The notes beneath the pieces were generated by a model. The model was not told the DNA's origin, ran no database searches, and worked only from the letters and a program-made list of their open reading frames with translations. Made by a program: the position numbers and the translations under genes. Shown here piece by piece: positions 23,192 to 34,662 of a stretch of DNA of 64,000 nt. Within the stretch, counting starts at the first letter, position 1. Each line of letters begins with the position of its first letter. Origin of the DNA: Ceratothoa steindachneri (taxonomy: Eukaryota > Arthropoda > Malacostraca > Isopoda > Cymothoidae). The stretch is taken from positions 85,604,354 through 85,668,353 of the forward strand of contig OZ018335.1 of the NCBI GenBank assembly GCA_963969495.1, written 5' to 3'.

Positions 23192-25600
23192 TAGAACTCA
23201 TCTCTTGAATTCATATAGATAATTGAGTTTTCTCTATTAATTCAAAGTTAGAAACGCAGTTTTATATCACACAATTATTAATCTTTCGATATTTTTATAT
23301 TTACATTTTTTACTTCCTTCTCCAATCGAACACACTAATGAATCAATTAGATATCTTACATTAGTTATTAATCCACACAAATCCGTTTTTCACTCTTTGT
23401 CATTGGGTATAGGTTTAACCTTTTTGACTTAATCAATTTACTTTGCATTTAACCAAACTAATCCTTTCTATAATATTTATTTGGTTGACATGTTGTTGCC
23501 ATGTTGCTCGCGGTGAACCGCGAACACTCTCGCTCTCTACTGTTTCGAGTAGACAATTAAAACCGTGGCTTCTATATTTTCCCTCTAAAATTTTTTTTTG
23601 TATCTCCCTCAAACTAACTTTTGGTCATGAAGAATGCGTTGATTTTTGCTTTACTTTCGGCCACAAAAACAACAAGAATTTCTTTTACACACACCAAAGT
23701 AAACAAGCTGTAAATTTTGATATGAATTTCCTGGAAATATTGATAAACCAGTGTAATTTTTTATATCTACTTGATATATTAACACACATTTGAACGAATA
23801 GGCACGATTATTTAGCGTGATTTGAAGTGGAAGCAATTTTAAACTACGTATTATAATTGCGGGGAAAAATGCCAGACTAGCAAAATTGGAGACTAATATA
23901 GACACATTGAACTTTGAGGCTGCTTTTACTCCTCTGAATCTGCTACTGGTCCCCAGTCAATGTAAGTGCCCTTAGGAAGAGAGGGTTAATTTGTTATTAA
24001 TCTATCCAATAATTTTCTATTTTCGTCTCCATTTCTGTGTAATATTTTGGTATTAGCCCATATTACCACATAAATAATCCAAGAACACCTTATTTTGAAA
24101 GCGTTCGGCGACGCATCTCTCACCAATTTTTTACTCATATATCGACAATGATTCTCAAATGCCTATATCATTTTTAATGTAATCATATCCTTAGATTACT
24201 ACTAAACTTACTCATATTTCCCACTAATTGACCTTCTCTAAACCCCTGATTTTTCCGTGCTTAACTTCTCCAGCCTCGTTTTACCCACAAAGACTATTTC
24301 CTTTAAACGATTTTAAGATCATACTTACGAAAAATAGTAATATTCTTTCATAGAAACCTTTTGGATTTACTGTTTTTCTAACTGATCTTTTAGAGAAAAA
24401 TTAATTTAATTTTGTAATTGCTGCTTAATCCCTTTTATATGTGAAATCGTGGCAATTGCCTCATCTAATATCCTTCGTTATCTCGCGATATTTTTATTTT
24501 TCGCTCTTTCTCTTTCTGAATACAAATTCTTCTCATTGTATCTCGATTCAGTCCTCCTCTTTTCATCTTTCGTTTCTATTTCACAGTCATAATAAAATGG
24601 CTAATAATTCAGTTTTTCACTTATCGAACATTTTAATTGCTAAAGTAAGTTAATGGTGAAGAAAACCAGCTCTCCTTTTACTTCAAAAGGTATAAAAAAG
24701 TACAGACAAGAATGATTTCACAAACACTGTTGCGTCAAAGCATTTTAATAATTCTTAGGATTGGAATCATCTAAATATTTATTATTTTTGGATGTCTTCA
24801 ATCTTAATGAAAGCTTTTTCCAGAACTCGCATCAGACGCAAAACCACTGTCGCTAATTCTTCCAAAATAAAAGAGAAGCAAACAGACTTTGCCTTTGCTT
24901 AGAAGCTTTTTACACTTTGTTTGGATTAAAGCAATTTCAGTGAACCACTTCATGTCTCACTTCCTGTTCACTCCTTTTAGCTACAGGCATTTAGCTTATG
25001 GACACTTTTATAGGAAGAGGCAAAACACAGATGAGTGATGCTATTATATTAGGTGAGTAATTTTAGTTTCAGTTCGTTGGAATCGTCCGGCGTACCGAGA
25101 GGGATGATTGAATGCTCTCCTGAGATAAATAGTTCGAAAGATTTTGAATGTTTGTGCAGCGCGAATAGAAAAATGGAATGGGGTTTGCTAAGGGTGACTG
25201 TTACGTATAGAGGAAGATAATTAATTTATTTTATGTTTAAATCAACGTAAATTTGGAAATACGGGATATGGAAAAAGAGCATTCTTCACCCCAAAAAACA
25301 GATGATTGAGGAGACGATAAACTGAATTGAATCATTTGATACCAACCATATCGATGTGGAAGATAGTATTGCTTGATTAAGCAATAACCAAGATTTAATA
25401 TAAAATGGTTTGTTTTCATAAAAATAAAAAAGCAGTAATCTAGTTAAAAATCAACCATTTTTTATTGTTTAGAAGATTATTAGGCAAGTTTAATGTATCA
25501 AGTTACCATAATGCTTGAGTCTCTATATCTTTGAGAGCAATCGCCACCGATTACCACTTGATATTTTTAAAATTTCTACTTGAGTAAAATTACGTGGGGG
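23190..25600. other. AT-rich spacer
   Basis: No recognised feature. ORFs such as 23443-23793 lack motifs; its hydrophobic start reflects AT-rich codons. A short perfect palindrome CGCGGTGAACCGCG lies at 23511-23524. Confidence 0.4.
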
Positions 25601-25624
25601 AGATAAAGAGGACCTCGAAGGTTT

Positions 25625-25715
25625 TTTCTCATTGTTCGCTGAGATCGAACCCGGAACTCGTCTATGGAAGACCACGGGCATATTCACTCGCCCCTCCACC
25701 CACCACATACCCTTG
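25625..25715 (-). repeat. Possible tRNA-derived SINE head
   Basis: On the minus strand CCGGGTTCGATCTC (25641-25654) resembles a Pol III B box (GGTTCGANTCC). GGGGCGAGTGAATATGCCC lies about 40 bp upstream and could be a degraded A box. The spacing suits a tRNA-derived promoter. No second copy was noticed in the window and no tail was defined, so the call is tentative. Confidence 0.3.
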
Positions 25716-25719
25716 GCTA

Positions 25720-26955
25720 GGTCTCTTTTTAAACGGTACATTTCCACTTCGTCCTATATGTTCTAGTCCTTGGTATCCATTTGGTACTTATTTAGCTGGA
25801 AGCAGTTACCTCGAATCATCTTACCCATTTGGGACTTACCTGGTCCCACCACCTCTGTATCCACCTCGTACCTTCCAAGTACCTTCACTAGTTATTTTTA
25901 CTTCAACCAGAATTTACCTTATCTCCCTCTAGTATTTACTCGCTACCAAACCGATAGTAGATATTAATCGGATACCTACTGTTTTATTAGCCGTTTTCCA
26001 CTTGTACTTACTCTGTAACAACTAGTACGAGTACTTAACAGCTACCGATTCGTCACCAAATTTATAAGTATCTCGCTTGGTACCTGATTTTTACACACCT
26101 GTACCGTCACTAATAGCCGGAAATCGTCTCTATTTTTTCATATTTCCTTATAATTTAGGACCTCTTGGTAGCTCTCGGTAGACGGCTAGTATCAACTCTG
26201 GTTCTAGCCTAAATTAATGGGCGTAGTACAATGACATCACTAAAGAGTATTGATCAAGTTAATTTTTGAGCTTCACTCCTTTTACTTTTGTCATCTCTAA
26301 TTCCTTTAAAATTTTAGGCGGCCAAAAATATCCTCATCACCATCTCTGTAATGTCATTTCAATGGCGGCTATCAAAGAAAGTTATTTTTAAGGATAGTTT
26401 AGAGGAGTTTATCTTATGCAATTAACAAATGTTTGCATTTGAACATAATTGTCAGTATTTTAAATTAAATATAGAATTTACTTTATAAATCTGTCACTTA
26501 GGCTGTGCTTTCAGGCATTTGAATTTTTTAAGAAAATGTTCTTTGGTGACTTTAAGTGTATAATAGTATAGTGTCTCTTGATAAGTCACTCTCATCACTT
26601 AAAATTATAGGTTTTTACTCCTTGTTCGCCTCTGCGATGTAAACAGGAAGAATTTAAATTTCTTTGTTTGTTATTTTTCTTTGTCATATTTCTAGCATCT
26701 TCCTCTCATAGTAGATCCAATTGTTTATTCTCTGTGAAGGAAGCAATACCATGAATTCATCATCCACATATTTAGAACAGGAAAGCTGTGCTGCTTGTTA
26801 TTCATGACTGAAACTCTAATGCGAAGATCTTCGATTGTTTTGGTGTAGATGTCAGGAGGCTAGGGAGAGAGTTGGATGTCGGTGCAGAGGCTAAGGAAAG
26901 AGTTGGATGAGTCACACTGTGAGTACGATGCTACCACTTTTTAGAAACCACACTC
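25720..26955. other. Spacer with GGTA/TACC-rich low-complexity stretch
   Basis: From 25760 to about 26120 short motifs such as GGTACTTA, GGTACCT and TACC recur irregularly. The ORFs there (25594-25932, 25770-25967) are Pro/Tyr-rich products of this composition. The remainder is AT-rich and featureless. Confidence 0.45.
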
Positions 26956-26959
26956 TAAC

Positions 26960-27480
26960 GTTCTCATAGGAAAAGAGCACCACAATTTTTCTTAGAGATC
27001 CAGAACAACCTTGACAACTATCCCAACAAGTCGATGAGACCATTGTAAAAGAAAAAGGATTTTTTATCAGGGAGTTAGCGCAGGAGGACATCCACCACTA
27101 CTCATACAAGATGAGTGAGAGACGACTTATGTGGCAAATGATGAAGGACCATCAGAAGGAACGTCCTGTGAAGCAAGCAAAATACTTAAGCATTCCTTAA
27201 GCCTGACATGCCTTGGTTCTTTTCAGACTAGGACTAGGTGGTGAACTAGCAAAACAACAACTGCGTCACTGTGCATCATAAAACGCTGTGCCGATAGTGA
27301 ATCACACAAGTTTAGGGTTGTCATTAGCAAAAGCTACGTTATGCCCTCGTTTATATTCCTGGTGTGCTTCAGAATCAATACGTAACGATACATCAACTAC
27401 CTGGATGTGTTATTATTGCCTTAAAACAGGTATTTAGCCGCTGGAATTCTATACGCGTAGCACACAAGCAGGAGACGTCA
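26960..27480 (+). pseudogene. Mariner/Tc1-like transposase fragment
   Basis: An N-terminal block, EKGFFIRELAQE then RRLMWQMMKDHQKERPVKQ (27052-27180), precedes PDMPWFFSD (27201-27227). The latter matches 'D-LWFFSDEK-F', whose Asp is the first DDE catalytic residue of a mariner-type enzyme. Two in-frame stops follow directly. A shifted frame then gives VVN and HHKTLCR, and VMPSFIF with RINT and YINYLDV near 27340-27410, which fit the GHVMPPH-FP---R-N---Y---L block. The third catalytic residue and both inverted repeats are not visible. Dead copy. Confidence 0.6.
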
Positions 27481-27594
27481 GTTTTGGCTATCGAAAATTC
27501 TCTTTCACCTCATTCTCCGAATATCTGAACTCCCAACTCCCAAAACTGCAACACCTTGATTATTAAGTTTAGATCATTTGGAGAAATGGATAAA

Positions 27595-27672
27595 CAGGGC
27601 CCCGTGTAGCATCAAGGTAAACTTAGGTCTAAGTTTACCACAGTTGGTACTTATTTAAACCAGGGGGCCCTC
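27595..27672. mobile_element. Short palindromic foldback (MITE-like) element
   Basis: AGGGCCCC at 27596-27603 pairs with GGGGCCCT at 27664-27671. Inside, GGTAAACTTAG (27616-27626) and CTAAGTTTACC (27629-27639) form a perfect 11-bp inverted repeat with a 2-nt centre. Small foldbacks starting GGGCCC and containing a GTTTAA-type palindrome are common in arthropod genomes. No coding capacity. Target duplication not established. Confidence 0.45.
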
Positions 27673-28120
27673 GAAAAGAATTGCATCAGTTTCCTTCACC
27701 GCTTTGAAGCTGTGGTTTAGGCCGACGAATATTTGACTGAATGAAATAAATGCAAAAAGCAGTCTCGTCTTTTGCATGTAACTTAGGTATATTTTCCGTT
27801 ATAAATGAACTCGGTAGTATTATATTTTTTATTAAAACTATGTGAAAAATTACCCAACGCCCCTTTACATACTGAATTTAAGAAAAAAAATCAGTTTTCA
27901 TTTGGCCGGTGTGGTTTCTAAGATATGATCGATTTATCGTAGAACGTATATCCCAAAATAGCGCTATCATCCAACCGTTTTTTAATTTTATTTTTTTCTC
28001 TCTAGTGATGAGTAAACATAAAACTCTTATTTTGGGGTCTTGATTTTAAATACAATGAATCTCAGGAGCAAAATTCATCCGAATTTGTTTTTCTCCATCC
28101 GCAGACATGTCGCTTTTATA

Positions 28121-28915
28121 GACCGCCAAGCAGAAATCACGGATATTGTGAAAAAAACCCTATCGTGGTCTCTTTGGCGTGAAATTAGGAGTCCAGGGTA
28201 AGTTGTTTCCTCCCCATATTTCCTGTAAACCATGTGTGTAAAATATGCTGGAATGTCGTAATAAGGAAATGAAAAGTATGTCATTTGATGTCCAAATAGT
28301 GTGGAAGGAAGGCAAAGATCACACCACCGACTGCTACTTCTGCATAGCAAATTTGAAAGGCATCAATCGCAAGAAAAAGCACCATGCCCAATACCCCAAT
28401 GTCCCTTCTGCTATAAAACCTGTCCCATATGGCCTCTATCTTCCTGCTCCTGAGCCTGATTTCATCTTGGTTTCTAGCTCTGATTCCGAGACTAGTGTCG
28501 CTAACAATACACCTAAGTTTGATACAAACAATCTAAAAGAGGGCAACCAGCTGGTGCCATTTACGCAAGCCAAACTCAAAGACCTGACACTAGATCTGAA
28601 CTTTTACAAAGAATCTGCCTAGGTATTGGGTTTTCATCTTCGAGAGAACTTTATGCTGGCACCAGAGACAACATTCTATTGGTATCAAGAACGCGAAAAG
28701 AATTCAGGAAATTTTTCAAGTTTGATCATGCCTTTTTACTGTGCCGCTATAACAACATTGCTGAGATACTTAACTTACTGGGCCTGAAGTATGATGCTAT
28801 GGAATAAAGACTTTTCATTGACTCATCTAACGGAAGTCTCAAGTCAGTTCTTCTAAATAACGGCAATAGGTTTCCATCGATCCCTGTTAGACACTCAGTT
28901 GCAATGAAAGAAAGC
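28121..28915 (+). pseudogene. Transposase-like repeat family, intronless copy 2
   Basis: Same family as 12094-14387. Readable blocks: RQAEITDIVKK (28121+), PPHISCKPC near 28217, IVWKEGKDHTTDCYFC (28299-28345), NVPSAIKPVPYG, FTQAKLKDLTLDL, and in a shifted frame LGLKYDAMEWRLFIDSSNGS. At the place where copy 1 has its 197-bp intron (after the codons for Leu-Lys-Gly), this copy reads straight through: ANLKGINRKKKHH. The copy is truncated at both ends and has at least two frameshifts plus a stop near 28620. Loss of the intron points to a retrocopy or to an intronless parent. It ends abruptly at a LINE fragment. Confidence 0.8.
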
Positions 28916-29410
28916 TCATTAACACATACAAGACAAACACAAGAGCAGCACTAGAATACGTCAACACAATCTGGTCTCTAATCATTTCAGAACCCAACAC
29001 CCCAAAACTATAGAAAATACAAACCACAGCCATAAGCAGTGCCACAACATGCACTCTTGACACAAACACCCAACACCTACACGACGAGACGAACATCATA
29101 AAAATCAAAAATCACCTAAAATTACATGCATCAAAACTTAGGCAGAAAACACGACATCCAAATCATCTTCTCCACCAGACAACCTCCCAATCACCGACAC
29201 AAAAGACAGACTGACTATTTTTGATAACAAAAACAACTACACCATAAACTTAGATACAGACCCTAACACAACCTCGGAAGACACAATCAAGCAAAACATG
29301 ACAACACATCCACTCTCAGATGACACAGCAATACTTGACAAACAGAACCCACAACAAAATATCAAGTGCACCACCTCCAACCATACATAACTCAGAACAA
29401 ACACTCACAA
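28916..29410 (+). pseudogene. 3' end of a LINE ORF2 (J3), degraded
   Basis: Reads TYKTNTRAALEYVNTIWS, then CTLDTNTQHLHDET, KIKNHLKLHASKLRQKT and, after frameshifts, APPPTIHNSEQTL. This order matches the region C-terminal to RT in a Jockey/I-like LINE family I recognise from arthropods (ALEY---IWSP, T--QHLH-ET, H---LRQ, PPEIH-SE--L). Unusually A/C-rich composition (CACAAC) sets it apart from flanks. RT and endonuclease are missing, as expected for 5' truncation. Confidence 0.65.
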
Positions 29411-30289
29411 AGCAGATTCTTAAGACAGAAAGATATACATACACCCATTGCTTTCAGGATAAAATTTGATAACAGGAAAAACTACAGATGTGCGCCTGAG
29501 TTAAGCCTCTTCGAGAGCGGTGTGATTGCCATGGGTGATTTGTCACCGAATTTTGGTACCACTGTTGGGGCAGCCAAATGGGTTTCCTAATTTGGCTGAA
29601 CGGCTGCCCGGTTGTTTCTTTTGCGAAATCATTGTATTAACAGGGTAGTTGTTGCCAAAGGGTAGAAAGCTCTCTTCTTGATTGACTGTAGGCTGAGTAA
29701 ATGATGATAGGAGATTTCCTTAAAGGTCAAAGGAATCGTGGGCCTGGATTCAACATTCTTTATTTGGCGGGAACTTTGGAATCGTCTTCAGGTCTCTTTT
29801 ATTGATAAAAGAATTCATCCTTAAACGCAGTCTTCATCTCTTTCTTTACATCAATAGCCTGCATACATGAATGCGGTCTTTTAAATTTGTTCTCTCAATT
29901 CACATTAACATGTAACTTTGCTAAGTAAAATGAGAAATATTTGAAATATTTTTACTAGGGTTTGAATTATGTAACATTAGGAGATATTTAAGTTTTACTT
30001 TGACGGTATTTTCTTTAATTTTAATTAGCTGCATTCTCGGTCGGTCATTAAAATTAATGAAGCGATCATTAGCTAATATTCTCATAAGCTCTTCTCGATT
30101 ATTTAGACAATCTGGGCAGTAGTTGAAGTTGAAGTTGATGTAATAAGAATGAAATGTGTAGTAGGTATATAAAGATAAAAAGAGGTTTGAGATTTGCTCT
30201 GGTGTAGAGGGCTCCTCACAGGTTTGTCTATTATTTGTATCTTATATTTCTTCTCTTTATTTGTTCTATTATTTGTATTTATCATTTTA
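29411..30289. other. Spacer, no recognised gene
   Basis: Contains a GC-richer block at 29480-29700 of unknown identity, then AT-rich sequence. A (GAAGTT)-like run lies at 30120-30140. Confidence 0.4.
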
Positions 30290-33200
30290 TATATTTATAT
30301 ATATGTATTTATTTTTATTTTTTATTTATTATATTATATTTTATTTTTATTTTATTATTATTTTTTATTTTTTGTTTATATTTTTTTATTAAACTATAAT
30401 TAGGTAAATAAATATTTTTACTCTTTCCTCCATCGTGGCTTTCAATCCTTTCAAGTATATTGTTTGCTATATATTTTTTGTTTTATATTTTTATTTAAGA
30501 TTTATATATGTCTTGGATCTGTATATTAGGTTGTCTTGATTGGTTCTATGGGCACTACGCCTCCTTTACTTTTCGCTATGTTTTCTTTTTTCTTATGATT
30601 TATGATGTATTTCAAACTTGCGGTTAAGTGTATATACTAACTTGTTAGTCTCGGGAGCAGTTTCTTCCACTCGGGAAGAGGGATTTCCTTTTTACACGCC
30701 CTCTGACTGCTCTAGGTATGTCCAGGTTGTGATTTATATTTGGGAGTATTTCTCCTTCGATTTTGTCCCAGGTCTTTCTCCCTAGCCTTTGGAGTTCTAC
30801 ATTCAAAGGGGTTAGTCCTGCTCTTGCGTGCAGTACTGTCTGCTGAATGTAGTCCGTCCTATTTGCTCCAGCTATAAGCAGGGCTGCTTTGTTCTGCACT
30901 CTCTGCATCTGTCTGAGAGAGGTGGAACTCACAGCCTGCATGACCACTGCCGGGTACACTAATGTTGAGCGCACCAGAGCAGTGTATAGCTTTTTAAGAT
31001 TCTTAGAGCTGAGGTTTTTAAACCTATACAGTTTGCCAAGCTGTATTTTGACTAGGGAGATTCTGTCACTAATGTGACCTTTATACCCTTTGTAGGTAAA
31101 TCGTAGACCCAGGACTTTTCCTCTGTTACCATATGGGTAAACATCTCCATTCACTCTGACATCCACACGTTTACGGCGGTTAATTGGTAGGATTTGGAAC
31201 TTTTGGCGGTTGGTCTTGATTTTCCACTTTCGTTCATATCGATTGATGTTGTCGATTTCGATGGCTGTCTGCCTCGCTTGGTACCCGGCGTGCTTGTAAT
31301 AGCTGGGGACGATTTGCGTGATGTCATTTTCAAACTGAAGGTACATCACTTCCTCCCCTACCGGATTAGGTAAGTCCAGTGTGTACAGAAGGTACAGCAG
31401 CGGACTCAGACAGCCACCTTGTGGAACACCCGCCTCAAGTTCAAACTCAGGCCCTCTGCAGCCCTCGATCGAAATTCGGGCTTTTCTACGCATGATGTAG
31501 TCACAGAGGACCCTTTCCAGGGTAGGGTTCAGCTGGAGGCCTAGGATCTTGTGTTGTAAGCCTCGTAGCCAAACCTTATCAAAGGCCTTTTTGCACATCT
31601 CGCATCACCACGTCTACATATTTCTTCTCAGCTGTACATCGGGGAAGCTTTTCAGTGAGAAAGGCAAGGGCAGTATCCGTCCCCCTTCTCTTGCGAAACC
31701 CATGTTGCTGAGAGCTGTGGGCTTCTAGCTCGGTTAGTTGATCTTGTAACCTGTTAGCCAGAAGCTTTTCGTAGACTTTGCCTATAATCTCCAGGAGGGA
31801 TATTGGCCTGTAGTCCACCAGTTGATCAGGCTTCCTCCCTTTGGGTATAAAGATGATTTTAGCTATCTTTAGACCGTCTGGGAAGTAGCCCGTATTCAGG
31901 GAAGCATTGAAGATGTTGGTGATTCCCTGAATGATCTGCCGGGAGGCATGTACCAAATTATTTCTGGTGATGCCCGACCAGCCCGGTGGCTTCTGTTTGA
32001 AGGTTTTAAGGACTGCCATGACCTATTCCGGTGTAGTTGGCCGGCCATGGTCTACCAAATTCCTCCCTTCGTCTACATAGGCATGTGGAAGCGTTCGATG
32101 CACATTCTGATTCAGTTCTTCAATCAGTTGGCCTTCGAATTCCTGGTCGAATTCCGCATTTTCCTCTGGTGTTATCCTGAAGATATTTTGCCAGAACATG
32201 CGGAATCTTTCCTCCAAAACCGCCGGGTCTTCCAAGTAGTCATCGCCCTCCTTAATGCGGGTCTTTTCTCTACTTGTAAGACCTTTCAACTTGTTCACAA
32301 GCCGCCAGAACACATCGGGTCGAACCTCGCTGTAAACTTTTTTAATCAGACTGTCCCAGACATCAGCCTGTTGCTGGTTGATAGCCTGCTTAAGCTCTTT
32401 ACTCAGGCGTCTTAGCAGCGTTGTTCTTTTCCGATTAACACCCTCTCTCCTCGTTTCCTCATACACCTCCCGGTGCACTCTAGCGATCTCTCTCATTTCC
32501 TCGGACCATCTGGGTTGGGGGAGAGTTTTGTACCTTTTCATCGGTACACTCTCGCGATCTGCTTCGATGATGCGGGCAGTAATCACTTTCAACTCCTCTT
32601 CAAATCGCTCCAGACTCGTCCCGTTGAGGCCCACTGGTTCATAACTGGCAAGGGTTTCCTTGTAGCGTTCCCAGTTGGCCGAAGCGTAGCTTTTCCGAAG
32701 TGGTATTGGGAGCTGAATTGGTGCAAGAGAAATGGTTGTCAAGATCGGTATGTGATCGCTGGGTACTGTTGGGCCCGGCTCACTACGGTAATTGAAAGGA
32801 AAGTCATCACTTGTCATGATTATGTCAGGTTTCGTAACGGACCTTACGGTGAAATAGGTCGGAAAATCCGGTCCTATACGCTGAATGTTTTTCCTTCTCA
32901 TAATCATTTCCAAGTTGTGACTTCTTTCGTTTGTGTTCCAGTAGCCAGCCGTTCGGCATCTGGCGTTGAGGTCTCCCCCAAGGAATACCATCCTGCCGTG
33001 GCCAAACAGGGTGTAGAAGTTCATCAGAGGGAGGTATCTGCGTCGAGGTGGTTGGTATGCCGCCGCTATTATGAGCTTTCCTAGTAATGTATGCAGCTTT
33101 ACCGCCACGAAGGATTCGTCTATATCTGGAAGACGTTTGAACAAAAGGTTCCTTCTGACGGCAATGGCAGCACCATCATACCTCTCTTGAGAATGGTTTT

Positions 33201-33327
33201 TAGATATCACTCTGTAGCCTGGTATCTTCAACTGCTTACTGGGCGTATCGATACCATGCTCAGTAATCAGTATGATGTCGGGATCTAGCACACGGAATAT
33301 GTTGCCGTACGCCGTGGCTTTCCCCTC

Positions 33328-34628
33328 TGTGATAGAACGAGTTGAAGCTGCGTTAATTTCAACTCCTATCCCATATTATTTAAAACCACGATGCTGCCCA
33401 CGTGCATCTTCGATTCGAAGCTTGGAGTCTTATCACAGCTACCGGATGTCAATGTTTAAACAAGGAGGTTATCGTCCCCCCGTTCGCCCCATACGCCGAC
33501 CTCGCCAGATTGAGATAGGCTTATTGGCAGATAAGGCATTGTTCTCCGGCCCAGCTGTGCGTTCCCTCAAAGCTTCCACTCCATTGTCCCCCACGCCAAG
33601 GAGATGTCCTGGCTATGTATATGGAAACTTTACCACTAAGATCAGATTGGAGATCCAGATTTTCGTCGCGAAACATCACCACGACCCTCTCTCCCTTTGT
33701 GCGCCAAGGGACCTCGACCTCGAGATTCACCATCACTTGTCCAGAAGGAGGACAATATTCCTTGAGTGCCAAAGGTTCGAGCCTTTCCGACGCCAAGTCC
33801 CCAAGGCTTCCCCCCCTGTTGTTCAAAAGAGAACAGCATTAGAACAGCCATTGTTCGTTTTGAGCCCTTCGCCAAGAAACGGTTCTCATCACCCCCTGTT
33901 GTTCAAAGGAGAACAGCATTAGAACAGCCATTGTTCGTTTTGAGCCCTTCGCCAAGAAACTGTTCTCACCCCCCCCCTGTTGTTCAGAGGAGAACAACAT
34001 TAGAACAACCATTGTTCTTGAGCCCGTAGACAAGAGACGGTTCTCATCCCCCCTTTGTTCAGAAGAGAACAACCTAGAACAGCCATTGTTCTTCAAGCCG
34101 TTCGTCGAGAAACGGTTCTCCTTCCCAAGACGCCACGTCAGGATCCTTTTATCCCCCCCCCTTCGGCTGGAACTCGCCAGCGGACCGAAACTCCTTCGCG
34201 CCACCTTCCACTGCACCCCTAGTGCAAAAGTTACGTAAGCCAAACGTCACCTTTGAGTACATAACCCTTTTGTCAATTCTATCCTGTGCTTCAAATGGTT
34301 CATCGAACCATCCCATCTCTTTAACTCGATATTTGTTTTACCTTTTTTGAATCCTTTAAATCCTCGGATTAGCCGAGCCCCCACGACCTTTTTCATTCTC
34401 TGTTTATGTCAATATTTTCCGTCTTGTGTTTATTGATAGTTATTATTAATAAAACTCTATTTTATTAATGATAGCAATATTATTATCCTTGAGCTCAGTT
34501 CCACTTCTTAAGCATATCGAAGATACATAATATCGGCCGCCAGACAGTAACGCACTCTAAAGATAATTAAGGAAGTTCCCTCAACGAATAGTGATATATG
34601 GTATCGTCTCGGGAGCCATTCTACGACA
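33328..34628 (+). mobile_element. Solo LTR G (1301 bp) inserted in LINE J1 ORF2
   Basis: Begins TGTGATAG and ends GCCATTCTACGACA. The 5-bp target duplication CCCTC is perfect (33323-33327 and 34629-34633). No internal domain remains, as expected after LTR-LTR recombination. It carries ~4 copies of a ~79-bp tandem unit. Orientation is opposite to the host LINE. The short ORFs within (33272-34243, both strands) follow the repeats and are not genes. Confidence 0.92.
33810..34125 (+). repeat. ~79-bp tandem array inside solo LTR G
   Basis: About four units with the core TGTTCA(A/G)A(A/G)GAGAACA, AGAACA(G/A)CCATTGTTC and CAAGA(A/G)AC(G/T)GTTCTC start near 33815, 33893, 33974 and 34053. The first two are almost identical and the later ones diverge. 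A more degenerate relative precedes at ~33735. Each unit contains self-complementary GAGAAC/GTTCTC pieces. Confidence 0.85.
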
Positions 34629-34662
34629 CCCTCCCATCCATTACTGTTGAGCGTTAATATCT

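Noticed and set aside
31948..33288. Long plus-strand ORFs across the LINE
   Set aside because: They lie antisense to the endonuclease-RT frame of LINE J1, which carries all recognised motifs.
33810..34125. Regularly spaced repeats as a CRISPR array
   Set aside because: Units are contiguous tandem repeats within a eukaryotic LTR, without unique spacers.
33272..34243. Overlapping ORFs on both strands with repeated NSIRTAIVRFEPF-type peptides
   Set aside because: They lie inside solo LTR G and follow its tandem repeats. LTR boundaries and target duplications explain the sequence.
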